Source: Alphaproteobacteria bacterium SS10
GTDB taxonomy: Bacteria; Pseudomonadota; Alphaproteobacteria; TMED2
Direction of reading: 5' to 3'
DNA length: 64,000 nucleotides
Assembly: GCA_019192455.1 (NCBI GenBank)
Contig: JAHCML010000004.1
Span: forward strand, 139,062-203,061
A model generated the notes under the pieces. The model was not told the origin of the DNA and searched no databases. It was given only the letters and a program-made list of their open reading frames with translations. Position 1 is the first letter of the stretch. Every line of letters begins with the position of its first letter. The translations under genes and the position numbers were made by a program. Shown piece by piece: positions 41,144 to 49,293 of this stretch.

Positions 41144-42556
41144 TCACCATCCGATGCCCTGGTAATTCTTGTGCGCTGGCAGCTCTTGAGACATCCGGAC
41201 CAGGTCCAGGACTTTCGTCTCTTCCAGCCGCTCATAAGCAGCACCGCGATACGGATCCTTGTTGTGTGAGATCACAACCAGCTCGGCCTCCTCCGTCACT
41301 TCGCCAATGCTTTTACGGGCGATGTTTGGCAGGTCCTGAACCACCCGGCGCAGGTGAGGCCGTGCGTGCTTCATGTAGCCGTAGTGCTGTGAGAGCGAAG
41401 CATCGAGGCGCAGGTTCTCATCATGGAGGACAACCTCCAGACCAGCCGACTGACACATCGCGATCAGCTCAAGCGTTGGGCTTTCCCGCAGGTCGTCGGT
41501 ATTGCCTTTGAAGGTGATGCCGAGGAAGCCGATGCGTTGCGCCTTGCTCTCGACGATCATGCGGAAGGCTTCCTCCACATGCTCTTCATTTGAGCGGTTC
41601 AGGTTCTCCATCAGCGGCAGGCTGATGTTTAGCTCATCCGCCAGGTGTTCCATTGCCCGCACCTCTTTCGGTAGGCAGGAGCCACCGAAGGCAAAGCCAG
41701 GCTTCAGGTAGTAGGATGAGAGGTTGAGGTAACGGTCCTTTACGAAGATATCCATCACTTCGTGGCTATCGGTGCCGAGTGCCTTACAAAGGCGGCCAAC
41801 CTCATTCGCGAAGGTGACCTTGGTGGCGTGCCAGGTATTGTCGACATACTTCACCATCTCCGCCGCATCGATTGAGCAGAACAGGATCTCCTCTTCAACG
41901 GCTCGGTAAACTTCGGCCAGCATCTCGCCAGCGCGTTCGTCATTCGCACCGATTACCGTTTTCGTGGGGGTGAAGAAGTCAGCGACGGCGGTACCTTCGC
42001 GCAGGAACTCAGGGTTGAAGCAGAGGCCAAAATCTGGGCCGAGCTTCTTGCCCGATGCCTGCTCAATCTCAGGCTGCATCACTTTCAAGGTGGTGCCCGG
42101 TGGCACGCTGCAGCGCATGACGATGAGGTGATACTCATCCTTCTCACGAAGTGCCTCACCAATTGTGCGGGAGACTGAGCGGACAAAGCTTAGGTCACAG
42201 CTGCCATCCTCAGCGGTTGGCGTGCCGACAGAGACAAAGGTGATGTCGGTTTCAAGAACAGCGCGGTGGCCGTTGCTGCCCGCGGTGATGATGCCCATAT
42301 CAACGCCCTGGGTCAGGAGTTGATCTAGGTTGGCCTCCAGCATGGGGGAGGTGCCGTTCTGAATGGCGGCGATTTTGTCTTCAGCCAGATCAACACCGAC
42401 AACCCGGTGCCCAAGGCTGGATAGGCAGCCGATTGACACGGCGCCGACATAGCCAAGACCAAAGATACTGATCGCGGTTTTCTCTTGAAGCAGCTCTTCA
42501 TAAGTGGAGGCGGCTTCATCGATAAGAGCCGATGGCAGTTGAGTAATAGCGTTCAT
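41144..42556 (-). CDS. algD: GDP-mannose 6-dehydrogenase
   Basis: Makes GDP-mannuronate, the committed precursor of alginate. 470 residues. Rossmann motif SIFGLGYVGAVS (about 30-41), NPEFLREGTAVADF, and the catalytic Cys294 in FAFGGSCLPKEVRA; the closing MSQELPAHKNYQGIGW resembles the conserved AlgD tail. The first 26 residues are an extra extension relative to the Pseudomonas enzyme, whose cysteine is residue 268. The closely related UDP-glucose dehydrogenases are an alternative, but FGGSCLPKxVRA and the locus favour AlgD. Its upstream region has a sigma54 promoter and TTTGCAAA half-sites. Confidence 0.92.
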   Translation of the reverse strand: MNAITQLPSALIDEAASTYEELLQEKTAISIFGLGYVGAVSIGCLSSLGHRVVGVDLAEDKIAAIQNGTSPMLEANLDQLLTQGVDMGIITAGSNGHRAVLETDITFVSVGTPTAEDGSCDLSFVRSVSRTIGEALREKDEYHLIVMRCSVPPGTTLKVMQPEIEQASGKKLGPDFGLCFNPEFLREGTAVADFFTPTKTVIGANDERAGEMLAEVYRAVEEEILFCSIDAAEMVKYVDNTWHATKVTFANEVGRLCKALGTDSHEVMDIFVKDRYLNLSSYYLKPGFAFGGSCLPKEVRAMEHLADELNISLPLMENLNRSNEEHVEEAFRMIVESKAQRIGFLGITFKGNTDDLRESPTLELIAMCQSAGLEVVLHDENLRLDASLSQHYGYMKHARPHLRRVVQDLPNIARKSIGEVTEEAELVVISHNKDPYRGAAYERLEETKVLDLVRMSQELPAHKNYQGIGW

Positions 42557-42604
42557 TTTTAAATCCCTCCGAAGATCGGGTCTTGTGAAACTCAGAGGGA
42601 TATT

Positions 42605-42621
42605 TTCAAGTGCTGTGCCAC
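42605..42621 (-). promoter_or_regulatory. Sigma54 promoter of algD
   Basis: Minus-strand TGGCACAGCACTTGAA: GG and GA are 10 bases apart, with TGGCAC matching the -24 box. The -12 has GA where GC is usual, as does the promoter at 48711. It is about 50-65 bp before the algD start. Confidence 0.58.
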
Positions 42622-42705
42622 ATGTATAAATTATTTAAAAACAAGGGCTTATAAATTTTTTGGCAAATTGGGTTTTATTATAAAATCGATATCTGAAAAG
42701 ATTGG

Positions 42706-42750
42706 TTTGCAAATACGAAAGCTGGATTTTCAATTTGCAAAGTTGGGCAA
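42706..42750. promoter_or_regulatory. Degenerate activator half-sites upstream of algD
   Basis: TTTGCAAATACGAAA (42706-42720) fits TTTGCRNNNTGCAAA at 12 of 15 positions, and TTTGCAAAGTTGGGCAA (42734-42750) has one perfect half. Both lie about 90-130 bp upstream of the -24 box, in the AT-rich gap next to the alg8 stop. Confidence 0.45.
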
Positions 42751-42753
42751 CTG

Positions 42754-44352
42754 TTATCGCAGCAGCGTGCCAACAATGTGCGCAGATGGCATGTGGACCA
42801 GCTTGCTGTACCAGATCACACCAATGAACAGCATGGTGACCGATAGGGCGGTTAGGTATTTGGCCATGCCATTGCGAAACTGGTCGATAAAGGTGCCGCC
42901 ATCAAAGCCTGCGGATTGGTTTCCACGGTTTGACCAGCGTTGCTTGGATAACCGCCAGATGCAGTAGACCTTCACTGACGCATTGATCAGCTGGTTCAGA
43001 TACAGAATGAACGGATAGGTGATGTCGATCTTGCGCGAGTAGGTAAACAGTACGAGCGACAGCATCATTCTCGAGAACAGAATGAACAGAACGTAAGAGA
43101 CCATGTAGTAGGGGGAGACCAGCAGTGACGCCGATAAGGCAAGCGCCGGGCTGACCAACATGGTCCACATCGATAGCCGCTGATCGATCAGGCACCACCA
43201 AATGAAGAAGGGCATGGCACGGGGACCGAGTTGGATTGCGCGCATGCCATTGCGAAGCATATTGCCCGACCAACGACGGAAATTCTGAACCATCCGGTCC
43301 ATACCGCCACCCTCAATCACCTCCACGGTATAGCCAAGGGCATCGGGCACATAGAGCATGCGAGAGCGATGCTTTAACAGGTAGTACCAGGTGCTCTTGT
43401 CATCACCGGATAGGAAACGAAACTTGCCCCATAGCCAGTGATCCAGGTGATCCGCTTCAAGCACCCGTATGAACTCTAACTGCATCAGGTGATTGGCACG
43501 GAACACCGACATCCGACCGGTAAGGGTTAGGACGCGGTTAGAAAGGGCGTGGCTTTGCATGGCGAGGCGTCGCTGGGCAAACCGCATCGTCAGCCAGCTG
43601 GCAATCCATTTGGGCCCGATGCAGATGACCTCCTCATCCGTGGTGACGGCCTGCAGATCAGGGTAGAGGCGGAACAGCGGCATGCATTTACCAATACAGC
43701 CTTGGCCAAGGATGAAGTCACCATCCATGAAGATGATCAGATCATCGGGCTCAACATTGCCGCGGTTCATAGCACGAAGCACAAGGCCAATCGCGGCCCG
43801 TTTGCCCGGCACGTTCTGGCGAACAATCTTAAGCTCGAAGTCAATGTCCGTGGTCTCACGCCGGATCAGGTCGGCGATGATCTCCTCATCATAGATATCA
43901 CCGGATCCAAGCCAAATTGTGCCCGGAACACCGGCGTCGCGGACTTCACGGATAATGCTGCGCACTACCTTCTCGGTAATGTCCCGATGCTCTTTGAAGG
44001 TGGTGAACATGAAATGCAAATGGCGGGGGCGCCAGCCATCCCGCCAGAGTTGCTCACCCTCCGCTTTAAGCCGCGGATAGACATGGCGGCCATAGTTGCG
44101 GGCCCTAACTGCATGGGTCATCCACCAGCCATATCGCCAGACACCAAGTATGCCGAGGGTGAAGGTGATGGCCTGGGTTTCAGGATCCCACAGGGTGTTG
44201 GGGATGACGGCGCTGCCAATGAAAACCAGGCTGAAGAATAGGAAAATTTGATAGAGCACCAGTGGTGTCCATTTCTTGAAACCGGTGGGCCAGACCGTGG
44301 GGTCATCAATTTTATAGTTCTGGGTTACCGCCCGTCGGATGGGATGGGTCAT
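42754..44352 (-). CDS. alg8: Alg8-type mannuronan synthase (GT2)
   Basis: 532 residues from ATG 44352 with GAGGGGGTG upstream; the 25-codon longer frame lies inside alg44. Two N-terminal membrane helices (about 35-75) precede a glycosyltransferase-2 domain with DDLIIFMDGDFILGQGC (donor Asp residues), FLSGDDKSTWYYLL and the QxxRW-like VQNFRRWSGNML, then several C-terminal membrane helices. Alg8 polymerises mannuronate from GDP-mannuronate and exports it with Alg44. The start overlaps the alg44 stop by 4 bp (ATGA), so the two are translationally coupled. Cellulose-synthase-like relatives are the alternative, but the alg44 and algD neighbours support Alg8. Confidence 0.9.
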   Translation of the reverse strand: MTHPIRRAVTQNYKIDDPTVWPTGFKKWTPLVLYQIFLFFSLVFIGSAVIPNTLWDPETQAITFTLGILGVWRYGWWMTHAVRARNYGRHVYPRLKAEGEQLWRDGWRPRHLHFMFTTFKEHRDITEKVVRSIIREVRDAGVPGTIWLGSGDIYDEEIIADLIRRETTDIDFELKIVRQNVPGKRAAIGLVLRAMNRGNVEPDDLIIFMDGDFILGQGCIGKCMPLFRLYPDLQAVTTDEEVICIGPKWIASWLTMRFAQRRLAMQSHALSNRVLTLTGRMSVFRANHLMQLEFIRVLEADHLDHWLWGKFRFLSGDDKSTWYYLLKHRSRMLYVPDALGYTVEVIEGGGMDRMVQNFRRWSGNMLRNGMRAIQLGPRAMPFFIWWCLIDQRLSMWTMLVSPALALSASLLVSPYYMVSYVLFILFSRMMLSLVLFTYSRKIDITYPFILYLNQLINASVKVYCIWRLSKQRWSNRGNQSAGFDGGTFIDQFRNGMAKYLTALSVTMLFIGVIWYSKLVHMPSAHIVGTLLR

Positions 44353-45995
44353 TGCACCCCCTCGAGCATTTGTGGCGCCCCCGGCACCTCTGCGACCATC
44401 TGTTGATGACCGAGGCCGGATGACCATGCGGTTGCCAGGCTGTGAACCACGCCATCGGCGGCCCGCTGGTTGAAGACAACAATGGCGGGAAGGCCGGCCA
44501 CCACATCATCGGCGCTACCATCCTGTGGCAGGGAGAGGCGAACCATGCCGGACCGGTCGGTCTCGGTCCGCCAGCTATAGCGGGAGCGTTCGGCCTGAAC
44601 AAAGCCGTCGGTTCGGTCAACAACCTCAACCCGGCCAATGATGGTGCGATCCAGCGCCGGGATATAGATCGATGCCGGGTCACCTAGGCCGATGCGCAGG
44701 ATCTGTTCCTGGCGAACAAATGCCAGGATTTCCCGCTCATGCGATTGCTCCACGATGAAAAGGGCATCGCGCTTATGAATGCTGGCGCCATTGGCCCGCA
44801 GGTTATCAATCAGGCGGCCATTGAATGGTGCCTTGATTAGATAGTCATCCCGCTCTTGCTGCAGCAGGTCAACCCGACGCCGGGCATTGCGTAGCTCGGC
44901 GCTGGCGATCTTGCGGTCTGCGTTTAGGCGATCGGTTTCGGTGGCGAGACGCGCACTCTCAAAGAAGTTGTCGCCGGACGCTTTCACCGAAACTTGGCGA
45001 AGCTCCGTAACATCAATCCGGGTTTGTTCAACCCGTGCGGCCTGTTCGGTAACTCGGCTGGCGAGTTGATCGCGCTTGGATGCCGTGGTCAGGCCTTTCT
45101 CTAACAGGATGTCGGCCCTAGCCAGTTCAGCCTTCGCGATGCGCAGCTCTTCAAGTTCAGCGCTTAGGCGTGCCTCAGCCCGTTTCACATTGTTTAGGCC
45201 GATAATCTCATGATCGCGGGCCCGACGCTGGGCGCTGCGCAGGTTTTGATCGATGGAGGCAACCTCCGCTTCAGCGGCGGCGACGGCGAGGCCTGCAGCG
45301 GCAATGCGTCGGTCCAGGGCGGGGTTTGCAATCTCCGCTAGTACTTGTCCGCGATAGATTTGGGTTGGCGCATCGGTGATCTTGATGATCAGCTCGCCAT
45401 CGACCTTAGCGGTGATCGTCTCAACCGGTGCCGAGACAACAGCGCTATCGATCTCAAGCACGAAGATATTGCTGTAGGCGAGTAGCAGGGCGTAGCCGAA
45501 GACAATCAGGCCAAGGAAGGCATAGAAGCCGGTCATGGCCACCATCTTTATAGGCCAGCGCCGAACGGGGATCTCTGCAATCGGGTTTGGATCGGGCTTG
45601 GTTGAAACCGGTGTGACCGGGACATCAATACGCTGGATGGTATCTTCAATAACCACCATTGAGCCGCGCACCAGCTCATCAACATAGTGGGATAGTAGAC
45701 CGGTTGCCCGATCATCAAGATCGACAAAAGACAGCCCAAGCTCGCCAACATTCCGATCAATGCGACAGACTTCCATCTTTAGTTCAAAAGAGATGTCAAA
45801 GCCCTGGAACGGCAACACGGCCGAACCGGATAGCCGGTCACCCTTCTGTAGTCGACCAATCTCGTCCACCTCTAAGCACAGCCCGCCGAGGCTCCAATTC
45901 ACCACGGCATAGTCCTTGCCATCGATGATGAGCTTCATTGGTGCTGTCACCCTATGGTGCAGACGCTGACTTGGTCGTTCTCTTACGACCTTCAT
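44349..45995 (-). CDS. alg44: Alg44-type PilZ / HlyD co-polymerase
   Basis: 548 residues. N-terminal PilZ domain (about 5-110) with the c-di-GMP motif pair RPSQR (Arg7, Arg11) and NWSLGG (Asn33 to Gly38). A membrane helix follows (about 150-172), then a periplasmic membrane-fusion-protein region with a biotinyl-lipoyl-like segment, a long coiled coil (about 225-375) and the second half KAPFNGRLIDNLRANGASI. In Pseudomonas, c-di-GMP binding to Alg44 activates Alg8. The motif residues are intact, so allosteric control by c-di-GMP is expected. First gene of the leftward operon; a sigma54 promoter lies at 46028-46044. Confidence 0.92.
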   Translation of the reverse strand: MKVVRERPSQRLHHRVTAPMKLIIDGKDYAVVNWSLGGLCLEVDEIGRLQKGDRLSGSAVLPFQGFDISFELKMEVCRIDRNVGELGLSFVDLDDRATGLLSHYVDELVRGSMVVIEDTIQRIDVPVTPVSTKPDPNPIAEIPVRRWPIKMVAMTGFYAFLGLIVFGYALLLAYSNIFVLEIDSAVVSAPVETITAKVDGELIIKITDAPTQIYRGQVLAEIANPALDRRIAAAGLAVAAAEAEVASIDQNLRSAQRRARDHEIIGLNNVKRAEARLSAELEELRIAKAELARADILLEKGLTTASKRDQLASRVTEQAARVEQTRIDVTELRQVSVKASGDNFFESARLATETDRLNADRKIASAELRNARRRVDLLQQERDDYLIKAPFNGRLIDNLRANGASIHKRDALFIVEQSHEREILAFVRQEQILRIGLGDPASIYIPALDRTIIGRVEVVDRTDGFVQAERSRYSWRTETDRSGMVRLSLPQDGSADDVVAGLPAIVVFNQRAADGVVHSLATAWSSGLGHQQMVAEVPGAPQMLEGVQ

Positions 45996-46027
45996 GATTG
46001 GACCCTCCGATTGTCCTCCCCTATAGG

Positions 46028-46044
46028 AGCAAAGGAGGGGCCAG
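46028..46044 (-). promoter_or_regulatory. Sigma54 promoter of alg44-alg8
   Basis: Minus-strand TGGCCCCTCCTTTGCTCC carries GG-N10-GC with TTTGCT at -12. The expected start site is about 20 bases before the alg44 ATG. Confidence 0.62.
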
Positions 46045-46085
46045 TTTTTATTTGTTTTAAATCAACGGGTTAGAAATTTGCATTT

Positions 46086-46129
46086 TATGCGATTAGCAAA
46101 TCCGAAAACGAATCTTTCGATTTTGCAAA
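46086..46129. promoter_or_regulatory. Shared activator sites between alg44 and algA
   Basis: TATGCGATTAGCAAA (46086-46100) matches TTTGCGATTTGCAAA at 13 of 15 positions. TTTCGATTTTGCAAA (46115-46129) keeps the right half exactly. They sit between the two divergent sigma54 promoters and could serve both. Confidence 0.5.
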
Positions 46130-46261
46130 AATTTTGGCCCCGACTTATCAGCCTGCACAATTTGGTGCCTTGGCACGACCAGCCGGTGTTTTGGGTTGAG
46201 GTCAGTGAACCCCGCAGAAAGACTGGCGTTGGCATGTAAATCATCCCCTGCAGATCAGATT

Positions 46262-46277
46262 TGGCATCGTGATTGCC
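46262..46277 (+). promoter_or_regulatory. Sigma54 promoter of algA
   Basis: TTGGCATCGTGATTGC (from 46261-46262) has GG at 46263-46264 and GC at 46275-46276, 10 bases apart, with TTGC at -12. It is nearly identical to the element before the SGNH gene. Predicted start about 36 bases before the algA ATG. Confidence 0.68.
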
Positions 46278-46323
46278 CCGTAACGTCCATCAGGTTCAAT
46301 CCAATCGGACGGAGGGTCCTTTC

Positions 46324-47811
46324 ATGCAATTCACTAATCAGAAGACGACACCGGTGATTATGGCTGGCGGTTCAGGTACCCGCCTTTGGCCGCTTTCCCG
46401 GTCCATGCGCCCGAAGCAGTTTCAACAGCTGATCGGTAATACCACGCCATTCCAAGAAACATGCCAACGGGTTGCCGACCAATCGCGGTTCACCGCGCCA
46501 ATCATCGTGACCGCCGAGAGCTATGTTGAGCTGGTCCACGAGCAATTGGCCGAGTTGAGCATCGAGCCATTAGAGGTGATCGTGGAACCGATGGCCCGCA
46601 ATACCGGCCCAGCCATCGCCGCTGCTCTGATCTCTATGAAGTCGAAGATGCCGAATGGTCGGATCTTGGTTCTGCCATCGGATCACTTGATCCATGACCG
46701 GGCGGCCTTCCTAACCGCAACGGACCGTGCCGAAGAGCTTGTCTTGGCCGGTGATCTGATCACCACCTTTGGGATTGAGCCAACCGAGCCGCATACGGGC
46801 TATGGCTATATCTGCCGTGGTTCAGCGCTAGTCGTCTCTGAGACCACAACCATCGACCGGTTCGTGGAGAAGCCAAACCGTCAAACCGCTGATCAGCTGA
46901 TTAGCGATAAGGGTGCGCTTTGGAACAGCGGCATGTTCTTCATGTCCGTGAAGCGCGGCCTGCGTGAGCTTGCGGTCCATGCACCGGAAATCCTGGCATC
47001 GGTTAACCAGGCTCTCAAATTCTCTAAGCAAGAGCGGACGACCGTTCATCTGGAAGCTGTCAGCTTCTCACGATGCCCCGACATCTCAATCGACTATGCG
47101 CTGATGGAGAAGACCAGCTATGGCGCCGTTGTCGCGGTGGATTGTGGTTGGAGCGACATTGGTGGCTTCACCGCCCTATGGCAGCAGCACAGCCACGACC
47201 TGGATGGCAATGCCACCAACGGCGATGTCATTACCAAGGACACCCGGAACTCATTTATCCGCAGTGACGGACGCCTGGTGGCGGTTGTCGGGCTGGATGA
47301 TGTTGTCGTGGTCGATAGCGGCGACGCTGTCTTGGTCACCAGCAAAGACCGCTCCCAGGATGTGAAGTCCGTGGTGGCTGAGTTGTCTCAATCGGGCAAT
47401 CAGGTCGCCCATGAGTTCACCGAACAGCAGGGTGCCTCCGCATCAACCCGCCCATGGGGCAGCTACCAGATCCTTGATGAGGATGAGGGCTTCAAGGTGA
47501 AGCGCATCACGGTCAAGCCGGGTGGTCGCCTATCCCTGCAGTATCACCACCACCGTGCTGAGCATTGGACCGTTGTTTCCGGCGTTGCCACCGTCACGGT
47601 CGATGACGAGGAACACACACTGAAGCCAAACCAGAGTGTGCACATCCCGCTCGGCGCCCATCACCGGCTTGAGAACTTTGGCACAGAGCCGGTGCACCTC
47701 ATCGAAGTTCAGTGCGGCACCTATCTCGGCGAGGACGACATCGTGCGCCTCGACGATGTGTACGGCCGCGATGCAGTCGACCAGGCCATCCAGCCGGTCG
47801 CCGCCGAATAA
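46324..47811 (+). CDS. algA: Mannose-1-phosphate guanylyltransferase / mannose-6-phosphate isomerase
   Basis: Bifunctional supplier of GDP-mannose. 495 residues from ATG 46324, with CGGAGGG upstream. The N-terminal nucleotidyltransferase begins PVIMAGGSGTRLWPLSRSMRPKQF, with NTGPAIAAALI and WSDIGGFTALW further on. The C-terminal cupin isomerase domain has RPWGSYQILDE, QYHHHRAEHWTVVSG and a final IEVQCGTYLGEDDIVR. It is divergent from alg44 across a 328-bp regulatory region and heads a short operon with two small genes. Phosphomannomutase (AlgC) is not in the window. Confidence 0.94.
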   Translation: MQFTNQKTTPVIMAGGSGTRLWPLSRSMRPKQFQQLIGNTTPFQETCQRVADQSRFTAPIIVTAESYVELVHEQLAELSIEPLEVIVEPMARNTGPAIAAALISMKSKMPNGRILVLPSDHLIHDRAAFLTATDRAEELVLAGDLITTFGIEPTEPHTGYGYICRGSALVVSETTTIDRFVEKPNRQTADQLISDKGALWNSGMFFMSVKRGLRELAVHAPEILASVNQALKFSKQERTTVHLEAVSFSRCPDISIDYALMEKTSYGAVVAVDCGWSDIGGFTALWQQHSHDLDGNATNGDVITKDTRNSFIRSDGRLVAVVGLDDVVVVDSGDAVLVTSKDRSQDVKSVVAELSQSGNQVAHEFTEQQGASASTRPWGSYQILDEDEGFKVKRITVKPGGRLSLQYHHHRAEHWTVVSGVATVTVDDEEHTLKPNQSVHIPLGAHHRLENFGTEPVHLIEVQCGTYLGEDDIVRLDDVYGRDAVDQAIQPVAAE

Positions 47812-47835
47812 TCAAATTGGGAAAGGAGAGGACCA

Positions 47836-48291
47836 ATGATCCATTACGTTTTCGATATCTGTGGAACCCTGCTGGATGATGAGGGCTTCCTGGACAAAGA
47901 CTTCGCTGACTTCTTCCGGGAATGGAGTGAGGGACAGCGCGTGACCATCCTAAGCGAGGGCGCAAACTCCCGGCATATCGCCAATGTCTCCCTGCTTGGC
48001 CGTCACATCGAACCCATGGTCGGCCCCGATCACCTGCATCGGACCATGAACTCCATCCTCGCAGAGCCACGCCTTAGTCGCGTCAACCTGTTCATGAACC
48101 TGGAGCGCAATGTCGAACGATATCGGCCAATTGCTGAACAGCTCTGGGGCCATGCCCAGGGGCACTGCGTCACCCCAGTCGCCAGTTTTGAGGATACCTG
48201 GCAGGCCCTGCAGAGCACGCTACGGCCAAGTTGGGATCGTGCGGCCAGCCGACATCAGGTTCGGCCATTCATCTACCACAACGCCGCTTAA
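47836..48291 (+). CDS. Small HAD-like protein in the algA operon
   Basis: 151 residues, GGAGAGG before the ATG, 24 bp after algA. It opens with YVFDICGTLLDDEGF, the position and shape of HAD motif I (DxDxT), but the second Asp is Cys here (D-I-C-G-T). That Asp is the general acid of HAD phosphatases, so normal phosphatase activity is doubtful. A VTILSEGANSRH stretch resembles motif II. The domain is short and lacks an obvious motif III/IV pair. Because the locus lacks a phosphomannomutase gene, a regulatory or sugar-phosphate-binding role is possible, but the function is unknown. Confidence 0.65.
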   Translation: MIHYVFDICGTLLDDEGFLDKDFADFFREWSEGQRVTILSEGANSRHIANVSLLGRHIEPMVGPDHLHRTMNSILAEPRLSRVNLFMNLERNVERYRPIAEQLWGHAQGHCVTPVASFEDTWQALQSTLRPSWDRAASRHQVRPFIYHNAA

Positions 48292-48318
48292 GAACGGCGC
48301 CATGAAGGAGGACACGAC

Positions 48319-48585
48319 ATGACCATGATCGAAGAAATGATTAGCAGCATTACCGCCAGATTCAGAGGAGGCCCCCAAATGACCCTGCTTGAATACGTCT
48401 TCAACGGATACCTAATCGCCTGCGAATGCGGTGAAGAGTTTCACGTCCCTGAAGCCCAGGCCGAAAACATTGTCTGCCCCTGTGGCCGATCCCTGTCTTG
48501 CCAACGCGATGATTTGGATAAGGCATGGCACCTAATTCGATCCGGGGAGATCAAGCCGGAGGAACTGACCATCGACGCAGCATGA
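48319..48585 (+). CDS. Small Cys-rich zinc-ribbon-like protein with two start sites
   Basis: 88 residues if translated from ATG 48319 (GAAGGAGG upstream) or 68 from the in-frame ATG 48379, which has its own strong AGAGGAGG at 7 bases. The conserved-looking core is ACECGEEFHVPEAQAENIVCPCGRSLSC: paired CxC/CxCG knuckles suited to bind one zinc. The C-terminus is acidic. The function is unknown; it closes the algA operon and precedes the sensor operon. The two complete ribosome-binding sites suggest two forms of the protein. Confidence 0.6.
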   Translation: MTMIEEMISSITARFRGGPQMTLLEYVFNGYLIACECGEEFHVPEAQAENIVCPCGRSLSCQRDDLDKAWHLIRSGEIKPEELTIDAA

Positions 48586-48619
48586 CGGTGTTTTGCAATG
48601 TCAAAAGTGCAAACAGCAA

Positions 48620-48660
48620 ACTTTGCATCCTGCGAATCTAAACTTTGCAGGATGCAAAGT
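48620..48660. promoter_or_regulatory. Twin activator-binding palindromes (UAS) of the signalling operon
   Basis: TTTGCATCCTGCGAA (48622-48636) and TTTGCAGGATGCAAA (48644-48658), centres 22 bp apart. Together they also form a larger perfect inverted repeat with 14-bp arms (48620-48633 and 48647-48660). The nearer dyad ends 53 bp before the -24 box at 48711, a spacing close to that in the SGNH operon. Confidence 0.7.
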
Positions 48661-48710
48661 CTGTTCAGTCGAGAGTTGTCTAATATATTGTTTTAAATGA
48701 ATATTTGTGG

Positions 48711-48726
48711 TGGCACGAAGATTGAT
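48711..48726 (+). promoter_or_regulatory. Sigma54 promoter of the signalling operon
   Basis: TGGCACGAAGATTGAT: perfect TGGCACG at -24 and TTGA at -12, GG and GA separated by 10 bases. About 40 bases upstream of the next start codon. Confidence 0.65.
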
Positions 48727-48764
48727 CCTTCCCTCTTGAACAGACCAACCTGTCGGAGGACACA

Positions 48765-49271
48765 ATGAAAACCATCGCCCTGCCCAGCCAGCTTCGTGAC
48801 ATCAGCTTTACCTTCATCACCGTTATCATCATGGCCTTTGCTAGCCTCAGTGCCGCCCATGCCAATGATCCCATCCTTATCGTGAAGGGTAAGGTCACCG
48901 GCGCGCCTCATGTGCATAGTCATGAGACGCTTAACCGGTTTAACCAGCACACCATCCGCACCACCACTGATTGGACGGATGGCATCACCGAATTCCAAGG
49001 GCCGCTTGCCCGTGACATCCTCACCGTCGCCGAGGGCGCCGGCGACACAGTCCGGGCCGTTGCAGTGAACGATTATGCCGTCGAAATTCCTATGAGCGAC
49101 TTCTGGGACTACGATGTCATCCTGGCCACCTCAATGAACGGCCAGCCGCTGTCATTGCGCGATAAGGGGCCAATCTGGGTGGTTTATCCAAGGGATGAGC
49201 ATCCCGAGCTGCAATCCGTTGAACACAATGATAAGTGGATCTGGCAGCTTAAAGAGATCATCGTCAAATAG
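48765..49271 (+). CDS. Periplasmic molybdopterin-oxidoreductase-fold protein
   Basis: 168 residues, CGGAGGA before the ATG, and a signal peptide ending at SAAHA-ND (about residue 32). The mature part has ITEFQGPLARDIL, AVNDYAVEIPMSDFWDYDVILATSMNG and IWVVYPRDEHPELQSVEHNDKWIWQLKEI, which match the small oxidoreductase molybdopterin-binding-like domain without the rest of a sulfite-oxidase-type enzyme. Such stand-alone proteins often precede a membrane histidine kinase, and here the next gene, 22 bp away, is one. It probably acts as the periplasmic input, by ligand or redox sensing, and not as a full enzyme. The Cys that binds Moco in YedY is not seen. Confidence 0.75.
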   Translation: MKTIALPSQLRDISFTFITVIIMAFASLSAAHANDPILIVKGKVTGAPHVHSHETLNRFNQHTIRTTTDWTDGITEFQGPLARDILTVAEGAGDTVRAVAVNDYAVEIPMSDFWDYDVILATSMNGQPLSLRDKGPIWVVYPRDEHPELQSVEHNDKWIWQLKEIIVK

Positions 49272-49293
49272 ACTGATTGATCGGGGGGTATCA

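Noticed and set aside
43549-44241. A 230-codon plus-strand frame inside alg8
   Set aside because: Antisense shadow of a well-supported glycosyltransferase gene.
46171-46187. TTGGCACGACCAGCCGG as an algA sigma54 promoter
   Set aside because: It has a good -24 box but no TTGC or TTGA at the -12 position; the element at 46262-46277 fits better.
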